Source: a virus. Taken from it: DNA of 33,687 nt. Below the pieces are notes generated by a model, which was given only the letters and a program-made list of their open reading frames with translations, ran no database searches and was not told the origin of the DNA. Made by a program: the position numbers and the translations under genes. This document shows, piece after piece, positions 21,114 to 29,605 of this stretch (position 1 is the stretch's first letter; each line of letters opens with the position of its first letter). The stretch spans positions 1 to 33,687 of the IMG/VR virus record IMGVR_UViG_3300019093_000036. One strand, written 5' to 3'.

Positions 21114-22193
21114 ATGTCAGAGAAAATTTCCGCAAATCGTACCGTTAGCCCGAACGAAGCTAAACGTAGCATTCGCAAGTGCATTAAAATCCAGCGCCCT
21201 GTATTCATGTGGGGTCCTCCGGGTATCGGCAAAAGCGATATTGTCAAACAAGTCGGCGACGAATTTGGACGTGAGGTTCGCGATGTGCGATTGAGTCTTT
21301 GGGAACCCACCGATATCAAAGGTATTCCTTATTACAATAGCGATCAAGGCACAATGACCTGGGCACCGCCATCAGAACTGCCTACTGACCCAGATAGCAC
21401 TGATATCCTGTTCCTGGACGAGCTTAACTCGGCTGCCCCGGCTACGCAGGCTGCGGCATATCAGTTAATTCTTAATCGCCGCGTTGGCACCTATGTTCTT
21501 CCCAAAGGTGTTAGCATCGTAGCAGCAGGCAATCGCGAGACTGACAAGGGTGTTACTTATCGTATGCCGGCTCCGTTGGCAAATCGCTTCCTACATATCG
21601 AACTGCGTAGCGACTACGAAGATTGGCTCCAGTGGGCCACGCTGAACAAAGTTCATGAGCAGGTAGTTGGCTACATTGGTTTTGCCAAACAGGATCTCTA
21701 CGATTTTGATCCAAAAAGTGCCAGCCGTTCCTTTGCTACTCCACGTAGCTGGTCCTTTGTTAGCGAACTGCTTGAGGACGATGACTTGCCAGAAAGCACA
21801 CTGACTGACTTGGTTGCTGGCGCTGTAGGTGAGGGTCTTGCTGTTAAATTTATGGCACATCGTAAGGTTGCCAAGCAGATGCCTGACCCAACTGAGATCC
21901 TTAACGGCAAGGTCAAAGTCTGCAATATCAAAGAAATTTCGGCTATGTATTCACTTACTGTGAGTATGTGCTACGAACTGCAATCTGCATATGAGAAAAA
22001 AGTTAAGGATTGGGATCCTATGGCAGATTGCTTCTTTGGGTTTATGATGGACAATTTCCCAACAGAATTAGTTGTGATGGGAGCCAAGACGGCGCTCACA
22101 ACCTACAAACTTCCATTTGATGCCAGCAAGTTGAAGAACTTCGATCGATTCCACGAGAAATACGGCAAGTATATTATCACCGCAATGGAGTAA
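21114..22193 (+). CDS. MoxR-type AAA+ ATPase
   Basis: 359 residues. Walker A is GPPGIGKS (34-41), Walker B ILFLDELN (D102, E103), and a sensor-1-type Asn lies in VAAGNRETDKG. The region WEPTDIKGIPYY and the RMPAPLANRFLHIEL segment (arginine finger region) are typical of MoxR-family ATPases. MoxR ATPases act as chaperones that remodel or activate partner proteins, almost always together with a VWA-domain partner. The next gene encodes such a protein, so the two probably form one system. A GAGAG before the ATG is the only visible ribosome-binding site. A terminator follows directly. Confidence 0.88.
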   Translation: MSEKISANRTVSPNEAKRSIRKCIKIQRPVFMWGPPGIGKSDIVKQVGDEFGREVRDVRLSLWEPTDIKGIPYYNSDQGTMTWAPPSELPTDPDSTDILFLDELNSAAPATQAAAYQLILNRRVGTYVLPKGVSIVAAGNRETDKGVTYRMPAPLANRFLHIELRSDYEDWLQWATLNKVHEQVVGYIGFAKQDLYDFDPKSASRSFATPRSWSFVSELLEDDDLPESTLTDLVAGAVGEGLAVKFMAHRKVAKQMPDPTEILNGKVKVCNIKEISAMYSLTVSMCYELQSAYEKKVKDWDPMADCFFGFMMDNFPTELVVMGAKTALTTYKLPFDASKLKNFDRFHEKYGKYIITAME

Positions 22194-22219
22194 AAATAAG
22201 GCCCGAAAGGGCCTTATTT
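22194..22219 (+). terminator. Rho-independent terminator after the MoxR-type gene
   Basis: AAATAAGGCCC (22194-22204), GAAA tetraloop, GGGCCTTATTT (22209-22219): a perfect 11-bp stem whose 3' arm ends in a T-rich run. It starts at the end of the gene and precedes the next promoter by 5 nt. Confidence 0.9.
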
Positions 22220-22224
22220 GTCTC

Positions 22225-22253
22225 TTGACATATTAAATAAGTGTGTGTATAAT
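22225..22253 (+). promoter_or_regulatory. Consensus sigma-70 promoter for the metallopeptidase/VWA gene
   Basis: Perfect TTGACA (22225-22230), 17-nt spacer, perfect TATAAT (22248-22253), 32 nt before the ATG, with GGAGAA as Shine-Dalgarno. Confidence 0.92.
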
Positions 22254-22285
22254 AGCTCATATACAGTTAAACAACGGAGAAAGCA

Positions 22286-23545
22286 ATGGCATCAGTAATG
22301 AAATCCGAAAAGACCAAGAAGATTGTTCCTAAGAACTTTACTCAGGCAGAAAAGAATAAAATTGTAGAAAAATTGGTAACTGCACGTATTGGGTTGTTGC
22401 TCCGGCATCCGTTCTTTGGTAACCTTGCTACTCGTATGCAACTCATCGATGCCACTGACTGGTGCTCCACACTGGCCACAGATGGTCGTCGCTTTTACTA
22501 CAATAACGACTTTGTAAATCGATTGACTCCAAAGCAGGCCGAGTTTGGCTTTGCACACGAAGTGCTCCATAACGTGTTTGACCATATCGGTCGTCGAGAT
22601 GGACGTCATGCTGTATTGAGCAATATTGCTGCCGACTATGCCGCCAACCAGATCCTCAAAGATGAGCGCATTGGTGAAGTGCCGGATTGGATTAAAATTT
22701 TCCAAGATAACAAATATCGCGGTAAGTCTTACGAAGAAATCTACGACGAGCTTTACGAAAAAGCCGATAAGATCAAAATAGAAGATCTCGGAGAACTGTT
22801 AGACGAGCATCTTGACGACACCGAGAAAGGCGATGAAGATGGTGATGGAGAGGACGAAGGCAAAGGAAAGCGTCCTCGTCTCACTGCCGAGGAGCGGAAA
22901 CAGATCCGCGACGAGATCAAAGAAGCAGTAGTAGCCGCGGCACAGGCAGCAGGCGCAGGTAAAGTGCCGGCAGGTATTGCTCGTATGATCAAAGATTTTA
23001 CCGAGCCCAAGATGGATTGGCGGCAGATGTTGCGTATGAATATCCAAAGTATTATCAAGAGCAACTTCAGTTTTAACCGCCCAAATCGCAAAAGCCAACA
23101 TTGTGGTGCTGTATTGCCTGGTATGATGAATGAGGAAACTATTGACATAGCCTGTGGCATTGACATGAGTGGCAGTATTACTGATGCAATGGGCAAAGAC
23201 ATGATCAGTGAGATCAAAGGTATCATGGAAGAATACCAAGACTTTAAACTTAAACTTTGGTGTTTTGATACTGATGTTTATAGCTATGCCGAATTCTCCA
23301 GTGACAACGCAGATGAGATCAACTCATACGAGTGCAAAGGCGGCGGCGGGACTGACTTCGAAGCCAACTGGAATTTTATGAAAGAGGAAGGTATTGAACC
23401 CAAGAAGTTCATTATGTTCACAGACGGACTGCCTTACGGCACATGGGGTGACGAACATTATTGCGATACGCTGTTTATTATCCACGGTAGTGAAACTATT
23501 GTTCCACCGTTTGGACAATACGCCTATTACAAAGATGCTGCCTAA
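22286..23545 (+). CDS. Metallopeptidase-like/VWA protein (DUF2201 type), MoxR partner
   Basis: 419 residues. The N-terminal half (about 20-150) has a zincin-like HExxH (H91, E92, H95 in AHEVLHNVFDH), as in the DUF2201 putative metallopeptidase domain. A charged linker follows (about 165-200, DDTEKGDEDGDGEDEGKGK). The C-terminal part (about 285-415) is VWA-like, with a MIDAS motif DMSGS (D293, S295, S297), a later GGGGTDF and MFTDG. Family members pair with MoxR ATPases. Protease activity is not proven for the family. Phage function is unknown; it might remodel host complexes or virion components. The stop overlaps the next ATG (TAATG). Confidence 0.85.
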   Translation: MASVMKSEKTKKIVPKNFTQAEKNKIVEKLVTARIGLLLRHPFFGNLATRMQLIDATDWCSTLATDGRRFYYNNDFVNRLTPKQAEFGFAHEVLHNVFDHIGRRDGRHAVLSNIAADYAANQILKDERIGEVPDWIKIFQDNKYRGKSYEEIYDELYEKADKIKIEDLGELLDEHLDDTEKGDEDGDGEDEGKGKRPRLTAEERKQIRDEIKEAVVAAAQAAGAGKVPAGIARMIKDFTEPKMDWRQMLRMNIQSIIKSNFSFNRPNRKSQHCGAVLPGMMNEETIDIACGIDMSGSITDAMGKDMISEIKGIMEEYQDFKLKLWCFDTDVYSYAEFSSDNADEINSYECKGGGGTDFEANWNFMKEEGIEPKKFIMFTDGLPYGTWGDEHYCDTLFIIHGSETIVPPFGQYAYYKDAA

Positions 23546-23838
23546 TGGCTCTCAGTAGAGGACAAGTAAACCCGTTAAGTGCTTTGGGGGTAAGAAAATT
23601 AACTTTTATCCCTGAGCATTTTAGTTCTATTTCAGTATCCACTGCTGTAGATATCAAATTATTAGATCACTGGATTAACTACCACTTAAATAGTAGGTAT
23701 GCAATCAAGCGAAGCCTGAGTGTCGATAAACTTAATAAGGTAGTCGATGTAACGGTAATTGGCATAGAGGATCCCAGGGAGATCACTATGCTGTCATTAG
23801 GATGTCCCTATTTACACAACAACAAGGAAGATTTTTAA
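23545..23838 (+). CDS. Conserved phage protein, function unknown
   Basis: 97 residues starting in a TAATG overlap with the VWA gene, which suggests co-translation with that system. It has a strand/helix pattern (KLTFIPEHFSSISVS, then KLLDHWINYHLNSRYAI, then KVVDVTVIGIEDP) and a C-terminal LGCPYLHNNKEDF. I do not recognise a family. Confidence 0.6.
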   Translation: MALSRGQVNPLSALGVRKLTFIPEHFSSISVSTAVDIKLLDHWINYHLNSRYAIKRSLSVDKLNKVVDVTVIGIEDPREITMLSLGCPYLHNNKEDF

Positions 23839-23839
23839 A

Positions 23840-24115
23840 ATGGATGATCAAGCACAATTAGCAACAGAAACAGATATCGGCGGCCAAGCACCTGCTGCTC
23901 CTGCTCCCGAACTCAGCATTAGCGACCTTCAGAATCTACGTGCTATTGTAGATACCGCAGCACGTCGTGGCGCGTTTCAAGCAGCAGAAATGAGCGCAAT
24001 TGGCGCAGTTTTTGATCGTGTTAATGCATTTCTAAATGCCGTAGCACCTGCTGCCCCGGCACAAACCGAAGAATCGGCTCCCGCAGAAACAGTTGCAGAA
24101 GCAGTTGCAGAATAA
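23840..24115 (+). CDS. Small acidic phage protein with Ala/Pro-rich ends
   Basis: 91 residues. A central conserved helix pair (LSISDLQNLRAIVDTAARRG, AFQAAEMSAIGAVFDRVNAFL) is flanked by low-complexity Ala/Pro/Glu ends. I recall the central part from T4-like cyanophage hypotheticals. It begins two bases after the previous stop. Function unknown. Confidence 0.65.
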   Translation: MDDQAQLATETDIGGQAPAAPAPELSISDLQNLRAIVDTAARRGAFQAAEMSAIGAVFDRVNAFLNAVAPAAPAQTEESAPAETVAEAVAE

Positions 24116-24127
24116 ATAGGAGTTCAC

Positions 24128-24700
24128 ATGAAACATGTGGGAAAAATGAAAAACAATGGCGCGAAAATCGTCATTGCATATCGCACTTTGCCGGGTGATC
24201 CTCTCAGCGCCTTGGTGGTAGGAACCAATGTGCTAGGAGATTCCTATCACGATAGCCTCATGCAACTGCTTCAAACCAATGAAGCACAGTCGGCCAATGA
24301 ACTAGCAGATATTCTGTCAGTCCGTCGATTCCCCGACGGCAGTAACATGTTGGAGTGGTTTCATAACAATGGTCACCTTAAAAAGGTTCCCACAAATGGT
24401 GTATTGGTAACTCCTACTCCTCAGAGTAATGTTCCCCTCGATGAGCTCAATGTTATCATTGCAGAACAAAAAGGAGTGACTCTTGAGGATTTAGCAATTA
24501 CCGATGGTGGCAAGCCCAACCCTAAATCTGATAAAACTCCGGAGCCTGTGGCTGAACCTGTTGTCGAAGAATTGAGTGCTGTAGATCTAAGGTCTCGCGC
24601 CGATGCTCTAATCAAACAGGCTCAGCAACTGCGCAAAAAGGCAGACGAACTGGATCCACCAAAAAGCAAAAGCAAGAAAGCCGCTGTTGAAGTTGAATGA
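24128..24700 (+). CDS. Conserved T4-like phage protein, function unknown
   Basis: 190 residues, with AGGAG before the ATG. The N-terminal part (MKHVGKMKNNGAKIVIAYRT, LPGDPLSALVVGT, YHDSLMQLLQTNEAQSANEL) is a pattern I recall as widespread and unnamed in cyanophages and freshwater phages. The C-terminal part is a charged tail with a coiled-coil segment (LRSRADALIKQAQQLRKKAD) and a Lys/Ser-rich end. The stop overlaps the thyA start (ATGA at 24697). Confidence 0.7.
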   Translation: MKHVGKMKNNGAKIVIAYRTLPGDPLSALVVGTNVLGDSYHDSLMQLLQTNEAQSANELADILSVRRFPDGSNMLEWFHNNGHLKKVPTNGVLVTPTPQSNVPLDELNVIIAEQKGVTLEDLAITDGGKPNPKSDKTPEPVAEPVVEELSAVDLRSRADALIKQAQQLRKKADELDPPKSKSKKAAVEVE

Positions 24701-25563
24701 AACAGTACCTAGGTGCTCTTAAAAATGTTCTAGAAAATGGAGACCTACATCCTGATCGTACAGGCGTAGGTACCCGCAGTCTTTTTGGTCTTCAACTGCG
24801 TTTCGATTTAACAGCGGGATTTCCAGCCGTTACCACTAAAAAACTTGCCTGGCGATCTGTAGTAAGCGAACTACTTTGGTTTATCGAAGGCAGTGGGGAT
24901 GAAAGAAAACTGAAGGAACTACTACACGGTGAACCAAACAGTGATAAGAAAACTATTTGGAGCGACAACGAAAGTGCTGATTATTGGCAACGCAAAAAAA
25001 AGTTTAAAGGTGATTTAGGCAGAATTTACGGCGTTCAATGGCGCACTTGGAGAGCCCCGGTGTTTGGTGCAAATCGTATGGGGATCAAGCACATTGATCA
25101 ACTGGTTGACCTAATCAACGGTATCAAAGCAGATCCATACGGTAGGCGACATATTATTACAGCATGGAATCCAGGTGAACTGGATCTAATGGCATTGCCA
25201 CCGTGCCATATGATGGCTCAGTTCTATGTCAGTAATGGACAACTAAGTTGTCAAATGTATCAGCGCAGTGCGGATATGTTTTTGGGAGTGCCGTTTAACA
25301 TCGCTAGCTATGCACTGTTTACGCACATGATAGCCCAGGTCTGTAATTTAGAGGTAGGGGAGTTGATTATTACGTTAGGTGATGCTCATATCTACAATAA
25401 TCACATCGATCAAGTTAAAGAACAATTGTCCAGAGAGCCTATGGCTTTGCCTGTTCTAACACTGAATCCAGCAATCAGTGTCATTACCAATTTTGGTATG
25501 AATGATATTGAACTAATTGGATATAACAGTCACGGCGCCATAGCAGCACCAATGGCTGTTTAA
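24697..25563 (+). CDS. thyA: Thymidylate synthase (ThyA type)
   Basis: 288 residues (E. coli ThyA 264). Catalytic C170 lies in LPPCHMMAQFYV, followed by QMYQRSADMFLGVPFNIASY and a GDAHIYNNH segment, and the end (AAPMAV) matches the mobile C-terminus (APVAI in E. coli). It converts dUMP to dTMP with methylene-tetrahydrofolate. The pyrimidine-discriminating residue is N201 (PFNIAS), as in dUMP enzymes; dCMP hydroxymethylases have Asp there, so this is not a T4 gp42-type enzyme. Extra length lies in the region around residues 65-100. It starts in an ATGA overlap and its stop overlaps the convergent fibre gene; a terminator lies just beyond. Confidence 0.93.
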   Translation: MKQYLGALKNVLENGDLHPDRTGVGTRSLFGLQLRFDLTAGFPAVTTKKLAWRSVVSELLWFIEGSGDERKLKELLHGEPNSDKKTIWSDNESADYWQRKKKFKGDLGRIYGVQWRTWRAPVFGANRMGIKHIDQLVDLINGIKADPYGRRHIITAWNPGELDLMALPPCHMMAQFYVSNGQLSCQMYQRSADMFLGVPFNIASYALFTHMIAQVCNLEVGELIITLGDAHIYNNHIDQVKEQLSREPMALPVLTLNPAISVITNFGMNDIELIGYNSHGAIAAPMAV

Positions 25564-26780
25564 ACTACTAAAACTTCTATAATTCCATAGCCCTTTTCTT
25601 GGCCGGAAAGGGCTTTTCCTATTACAGCATTAGGACTATCACCTTCGGTCCATGCTGCGGCATAACCAGGATGGAAACTGGTTACCAATAGATCGCCTTT
25701 TTCTATTCGACCTTGAACTCGGCAAGGAACACGGCCTTTTAAGGCAATATAGGGGTGAGTTTCGTCTGTTCCGGCGTCAGAATTCATCATATATGCTGGA
25801 TTTTTACTCACTATTCCTGCCACTGCTGTATTGGCCTTAATGCCAGTTGTTGTGACTTCTTTTTCTCCACCGATAACCAATACAGTTCCAATTTCATAAA
25901 CTGCATCAGCGGCATATCTTTCGGCCAAATCGGCATATCTAGAGGAAGTAGCAGTTGCATTTACCACTCTGGTAGAAACATTATATGTAAAAGAACTGGT
26001 AGAGAACAATCCACCTGTGGTAGACACCATAGGAATAGAAAGTATTCCGGTTGTAGTAGATCCTACTACAACATTGGTCGCTGTCACTGCTATTAATGAT
26101 TCTGCTGCCGTTCCCCAGAAATAATAATCGGCTGCTCGACTGGATCCGTTTCTATTGCAACCGGCTAATGTTATACCTTTTTTAATCCCATACTTGAAAT
26201 CTGGACGATTTCCAGTGGAATCAATTAGATCTGAATTTTCAATAATCACAGTCGAAGTAGAAACAACATCATTAAAAGCAGTAATAGTAACTATGGGTCG
26301 ATTATTTAAATTACCCTTAATAATGGGTATTGTGGTGTCTCTATAAGATTCTTCTCGAAATACCCACAATGCTTGTTGAATAGAAGAAATTGTCGGGCCT
26401 ATGGTTAGATATGAACTTCCATTGAATGCCTTAAGTTGATTATTATTACTATCCCACCATAATTCGCCGGTTAAAGATTGACTAGGCGATTCCGATTGTA
26501 CCCTGAGTACCGCCAATCCTTTGAAATTTTTACCATCGTAACAAACATTTAATCGACGTTGATCGGCAGTGGAATTGAACCATATCTGTCCCAATATTGG
26601 TCGAGTAGGTGGAGTTGTATTAGAAAAGTTTTCTAGTAATTTAAGAAAGTTTTCGTTTTGTATCTCGCCGTATCCAGCATAGTTTCTACCAACAAAAGTT
26701 AGATCAGTGGTAAGATCCAAACTGGCATCTTGCAATACAACGAGAGAATTTCCATTGGTTTTATTTAGGATATATGGCAT
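25560..26780 (-). CDS. Tail-fibre-like protein, paralogue 3 of 3
   Basis: 406 residues. The N-terminal 120 residues match those of the next two upstream genes: MPYILNKTNGNSL, LTFVGRNYAGYGE, NENFLKLLENF, GQIWFNS, then GELWWDSNNNQLKAFNGSSY. The middle is beta-rich and Thr/Ser-rich, and the C-terminus (ALKGRVPCRVQGRIEKGDLLVTS...GKALSGQEKGYGIIEVLV) looks like a trimeric fibre tip. AGGAAA precedes the ATG on this strand. Its last codons host the forward terminator of thyA. Probably a short or distal tail fibre. Confidence 0.72.
   Translation of the reverse strand: MPYILNKTNGNSLVVLQDASLDLTTDLTFVGRNYAGYGEIQNENFLKLLENFSNTTPPTRPILGQIWFNSTADQRRLNVCYDGKNFKGLAVLRVQSESPSQSLTGELWWDSNNNQLKAFNGSSYLTIGPTISSIQQALWVFREESYRDTTIPIIKGNLNNRPIVTITAFNDVVSTSTVIIENSDLIDSTGNRPDFKYGIKKGITLAGCNRNGSSRAADYYFWGTAAESLIAVTATNVVVGSTTTGILSIPMVSTTGGLFSTSSFTYNVSTRVVNATATSSRYADLAERYAADAVYEIGTVLVIGGEKEVTTTGIKANTAVAGIVSKNPAYMMNSDAGTDETHPYIALKGRVPCRVQGRIEKGDLLVTSFHPGYAAAWTEGDSPNAVIGKALSGQEKGYGIIEVLVV
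25589..25617 (+). terminator. Forward-strand terminator after thyA, inside the convergent fibre gene
   Basis: AGCCCTTT (25589-25596), loop TCTTGGCCGG, AAAGGGCT (25607-25614), then TTTT up to 25617. An 8-bp stem plus a T-run on the plus strand, about 26 nt after the thyA stop. It lies within the C-terminal codons of the opposing fibre gene, so the sequence serves both coding and termination. Confidence 0.7.
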
Positions 26781-26798
26781 TGTAATTTTCCTGTGTTA

Positions 26799-27575
26799 TT
26801 ACCAAGGGCCGTCATCTGTTATTCTAATACGAGACCATACATTTGTAGCAGTACATATGTATAGATAATTAAAATTAGTGCCAGTGGAACCATAAGCAAA
26901 TTGCCCGACAGTGCCAGTGCTATTTTTAGCCGGAGGAGGATTATTTCCTAGATATAAATCTCCCGATAATTGTATATCTCCTAATATGGTTAAACCTTTG
27001 ACTGTAGCAGTTGTAGTACCGGTCACTAGATAAGAGAAGTTTGATAATGTGTTGATAACAAAAGGTTCTGAAGATATATAACCTAATGTAACTCCATAAT
27101 TTTTTATTAAAGTTAAATTTTTTGCATTGAAATCAATATCTCTAATCTGTATAGGTGGAGATATCCATCCATTTTCTACAGTACCAAACTGTGGGCCAAC
27201 AACGCGAGATATACCATTGTTATATATTTTTAACTGTTGATTTACAATATCCCACCAAAAATCACCATTGACTAATCCAGTTGAAGTCGACGAAAATACT
27301 ACTGTATTAGCAAGTGATCTAAAAGATCCATCATATATTTTTAATCTCTTTGCAGTGGTATCGTACCACAACTGGCCTTTTAATGGGCCGTTAGGTGGAT
27401 TGTTGGCAGTATTGGCATTATTGGCCAATAACTTTATTAGATTATTATTATAGTATTCGCCGAACCCAACATAATTTTTTCCAATTAAAGTAAGACTGGT
27501 TGTATAATCATTAATAGAGCCATCTGCTAATAAGACTAAAGTGGTTCCGTCTGTGTTTGATATTGTATATGCCAT
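26799..27575 (-). CDS. Tail-fibre-like protein, paralogue 2 of 3
   Basis: 258 residues. It shares the N-terminal pattern with both neighbours (MAYTISNTDGTTLVLLADGS, LTLIGKNYVGFGE, NNLIKLLANN, GQLWYDTTAKRLKIYDG, GDFWWDIVNQQLKIYNNG). The C-terminal tip (GQFAYGSTGTNFNYLYICTA then TNVWSRIRI) resembles the tip of the collagen-like fibre protein encoded at 29606-30256, so tips seem exchangeable between fibres. AGGAT serves as ribosome-binding site. Virion role inferred. Confidence 0.7.
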   Translation of the reverse strand: MAYTISNTDGTTLVLLADGSINDYTTSLTLIGKNYVGFGEYYNNNLIKLLANNANTANNPPNGPLKGQLWYDTTAKRLKIYDGSFRSLANTVVFSSTSTGLVNGDFWWDIVNQQLKIYNNGISRVVGPQFGTVENGWISPPIQIRDIDFNAKNLTLIKNYGVTLGYISSEPFVINTLSNFSYLVTGTTTATVKGLTILGDIQLSGDLYLGNNPPPAKNSTGTVGQFAYGSTGTNFNYLYICTATNVWSRIRITDDGPW

Positions 27576-27581
27576 TCGATT

Positions 27582-28931
27582 TTATCCTATTTTCCAGCTG
27601 TTACCATTAAAAAATACAGGAACATAGTAACCCGGAGATCCGGCAACTACATTATTATAGAATGTAGTGGTGCTGGCATTACTAACAAACGCTCGCATTC
27701 CTTGAATACCGGTCGGTAATGTTGTTACAGTATAGATTTTTGTATTGGTTATTGTTTCGCCAACATTTAAATTTCCACCAATACCGACTCCACCTACTAC
27801 TGTTAGGGCACCTGTAGTAGTCGATGTTGACGCCGCAGTACTGTAGATTGTTGTGGTATTACCAATATTTAATCTACCACCTATACCGACTCCGCCGGCT
27901 ACAGTAAAAGCGCCTGTAGCAGTCGAAGTTGATATTGAAGTATTTGATAATGACAATGTAGAAGTGGTTAAATTGAGACTTTTAACATATAGTTTTTTAC
28001 CTACATGAAGATTACCACTTTCTATATACACAGAATCTAATAAAGAAGTAGCAGCCGTAGTAAAAACTATCTTTCCACTCGGAGTAGTATTAGAAATAAT
28101 AGCATCATTGCCATTTTTATAAAATTGAATAGGAGTGTTATCCCCGGCATTAGAAGAAATTGTTACACCATAACTTCCAACAAAACTAACCTTGCCAGTA
28201 ATTATTTCACCACCTAAATTATTTTTTCTTAAAAATGATGAAACAGGGTAGATAGAATTACCAATAGATAGATTATATGTTGATGAAGAAACTCCATTAA
28301 AGATAGCATTAATATCTGTGGCTAAATTTACACCCGGAACCAATGAAGTGAATCCTTCTATTGTGCTCGGGCCAGGAGTAAACGCATCCTTTGCAACAAT
28401 AGATACAACCTTTCCGGATACTTTGTTTAATATAACATCATAAGGTCCGCCGGTATTTGCCGGCAATGATGCAACAAATGCTCCTGTATCAGTTGATGTT
28501 GATGGTCCTACAGTAGTCCAATTTCCAGAACTGTAAATTTTAAGTTGATTTTTACTGATGTCAACCCATATATCTCCATTTTTAAGACCTTGACTGGATT
28601 CTAATTTTGGATCGGTAATTTGCTGATATATTCCAGTAACACTGGGCCACCTTATGTTAGAAGGGGTCCCGTCCATGATTCTCAAAATTTTATTATTAGA
28701 ATCACTGGTATCATACCATAGTTGTCCTTCTATGGGATTTACAGGTGAAATTGGACTGGCAAAGTTTTCTAATAGATGTAAAAAATTTTCTGCAGTTTTT
28801 TCCCCGTAATTAGGATAACCTCTTCCTATTAAATTTAGGCTTGTATCAATAGTATTAATACCAGGAGACATGTCCGGTACCAATATTGTGTAAGGTTTAC
28901 CCTTATCTGAAAATTTCAGGCGATATGGCAT
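27582..28931 (-). CDS. Tail-fibre-like protein, paralogue 1 of 3, with internal repeats
   Basis: 449 residues. The N-terminal domain is related to the two downstream genes (MPYRLKFSDKGKPYTILVPD, LNLIGRGYPNYGE, NFLHLLENFASP, GQLWYDT, GDIWVDISKNQLKIYSSGNW). Near the C-terminus the unit TGAFTVAGGVGIGGRLNIGN recurs 34 residues later as TGALTVVGGVGIGGNLNVGE, a beta-helical repeat typical of fibres. It ends with a tip around FVSNASTTTFYN and VPVFFNGNSWKIG. Only 5 nt separate it from the preceding gene. Confidence 0.72.
   Translation of the reverse strand: MPYRLKFSDKGKPYTILVPDMSPGINTIDTSLNLIGRGYPNYGEKTAENFLHLLENFASPISPVNPIEGQLWYDTSDSNNKILRIMDGTPSNIRWPSVTGIYQQITDPKLESSQGLKNGDIWVDISKNQLKIYSSGNWTTVGPSTSTDTGAFVASLPANTGGPYDVILNKVSGKVVSIVAKDAFTPGPSTIEGFTSLVPGVNLATDINAIFNGVSSSTYNLSIGNSIYPVSSFLRKNNLGGEIITGKVSFVGSYGVTISSNAGDNTPIQFYKNGNDAIISNTTPSGKIVFTTAATSLLDSVYIESGNLHVGKKLYVKSLNLTTSTLSLSNTSISTSTATGAFTVAGGVGIGGRLNIGNTTTIYSTAASTSTTTGALTVVGGVGIGGNLNVGETITNTKIYTVTTLPTGIQGMRAFVSNASTTTFYNNVVAGSPGYYVPVFFNGNSWKIG
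27781..27932 (-). repeat. In-frame 102-bp period repeat in the fibre gene
   Basis: Two copies of a roughly 55-bp related stretch (plus-strand starts ATACCGACTCC at 27781 and ATACCGACTCC at 27883) are spaced 102 bp, or 34 codons, apart. They encode the two GGVGIGG units. Confidence 0.7.
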
Positions 28932-28936
28932 GCTGA

Positions 28937-29587
28937 TTAAATTCCGTTACTTAGACTCTGTATTCTAACAGTGTAATCAATTTGTATCATTCTATTTAAT
29001 GATTTTTGTACAGGATGGAATATCACATGCGTTAACAAGTCTCCCATTCCGGGACCTTCGGCACTATAGGATCTTAAACCTAACTCGTCAAAGACATATG
29101 TACCATCGGTATTTGTAGCATTATCAAATGCTGCTTGTCCTTCGGGCTCGCCAAAATCCAATAAGCAACTTACGAGAATGTCACTATAAGGAGCACCTAA
29201 TATATGTCGAACCTCCATGAAATTTCTTGCAGGATCAAGATTATCGCCGGACTTAGGATCGATAGTCTTAATATAGGTTTGATTATAAAGGGCAGCACTG
29301 GTGCCAACAGTATTTGGGGTTAAGTAAGTTATAATTCCAGTTTCGTCTATTCTAGTTCCGCCATTACCAAATGTCATTTCAGCAATGGTTCCAAATCCTT
29401 GATTGCTTAAACTTCTTGCTAATGCCAACGAAAAATTTTCATAGTGTATAGCATTTCTTTTATCAATGAAAACTTCTTTGGTCTGTGGGTCAAAAATCTT
29501 GATGTGCCCCTGAACCGTAATTTTTCCCTGCTCATTGGGCTTGGTCTGTACCGGAGGACTGTTTTTAACTGGTTCTGTTTTGTTCAT
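28937..29587 (-). CDS. Conserved phage virion/tail-associated protein
   Basis: 216 residues. After a Pro/Lys-rich N-terminus it has a pattern I recall from T4-like phage tail-region genes: GHIKIFDPQTKEVFIDKRNA, IHYENFSLALARSLSNQ, IAEMTFGNGG, FDELGLRSY and a C-terminal LTHVIFHPVQKSLNRMIQID. No enzyme motif is visible. Its neighbours are all fibre-like, so it is probably a tail-fibre or connector component. The leader reads AAATAAATAATATCATG on this strand, AT-rich without a Shine-Dalgarno but with a late-promoter-like TAAATA. Confidence 0.65.
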   Translation of the reverse strand: MNKTEPVKNSPPVQTKPNEQGKITVQGHIKIFDPQTKEVFIDKRNAIHYENFSLALARSLSNQGFGTIAEMTFGNGGTRIDETGIITYLTPNTVGTSAALYNQTYIKTIDPKSGDNLDPARNFMEVRHILGAPYSDILVSCLLDFGEPEGQAAFDNATNTDGTYVFDELGLRSYSAEGPGMGDLLTHVIFHPVQKSLNRMIQIDYTVRIQSLSNGI

Positions 29588-29605
29588 GATATTATTTATT
29601 TTAAA

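Noticed and set aside
24697-25563. dCMP hydroxymethylase (T4 gp42-like) instead of thymidylate synthase
   Set aside because: The base-selecting residue is Asn (PFNIAS) and the C-terminus is of ThyA type.
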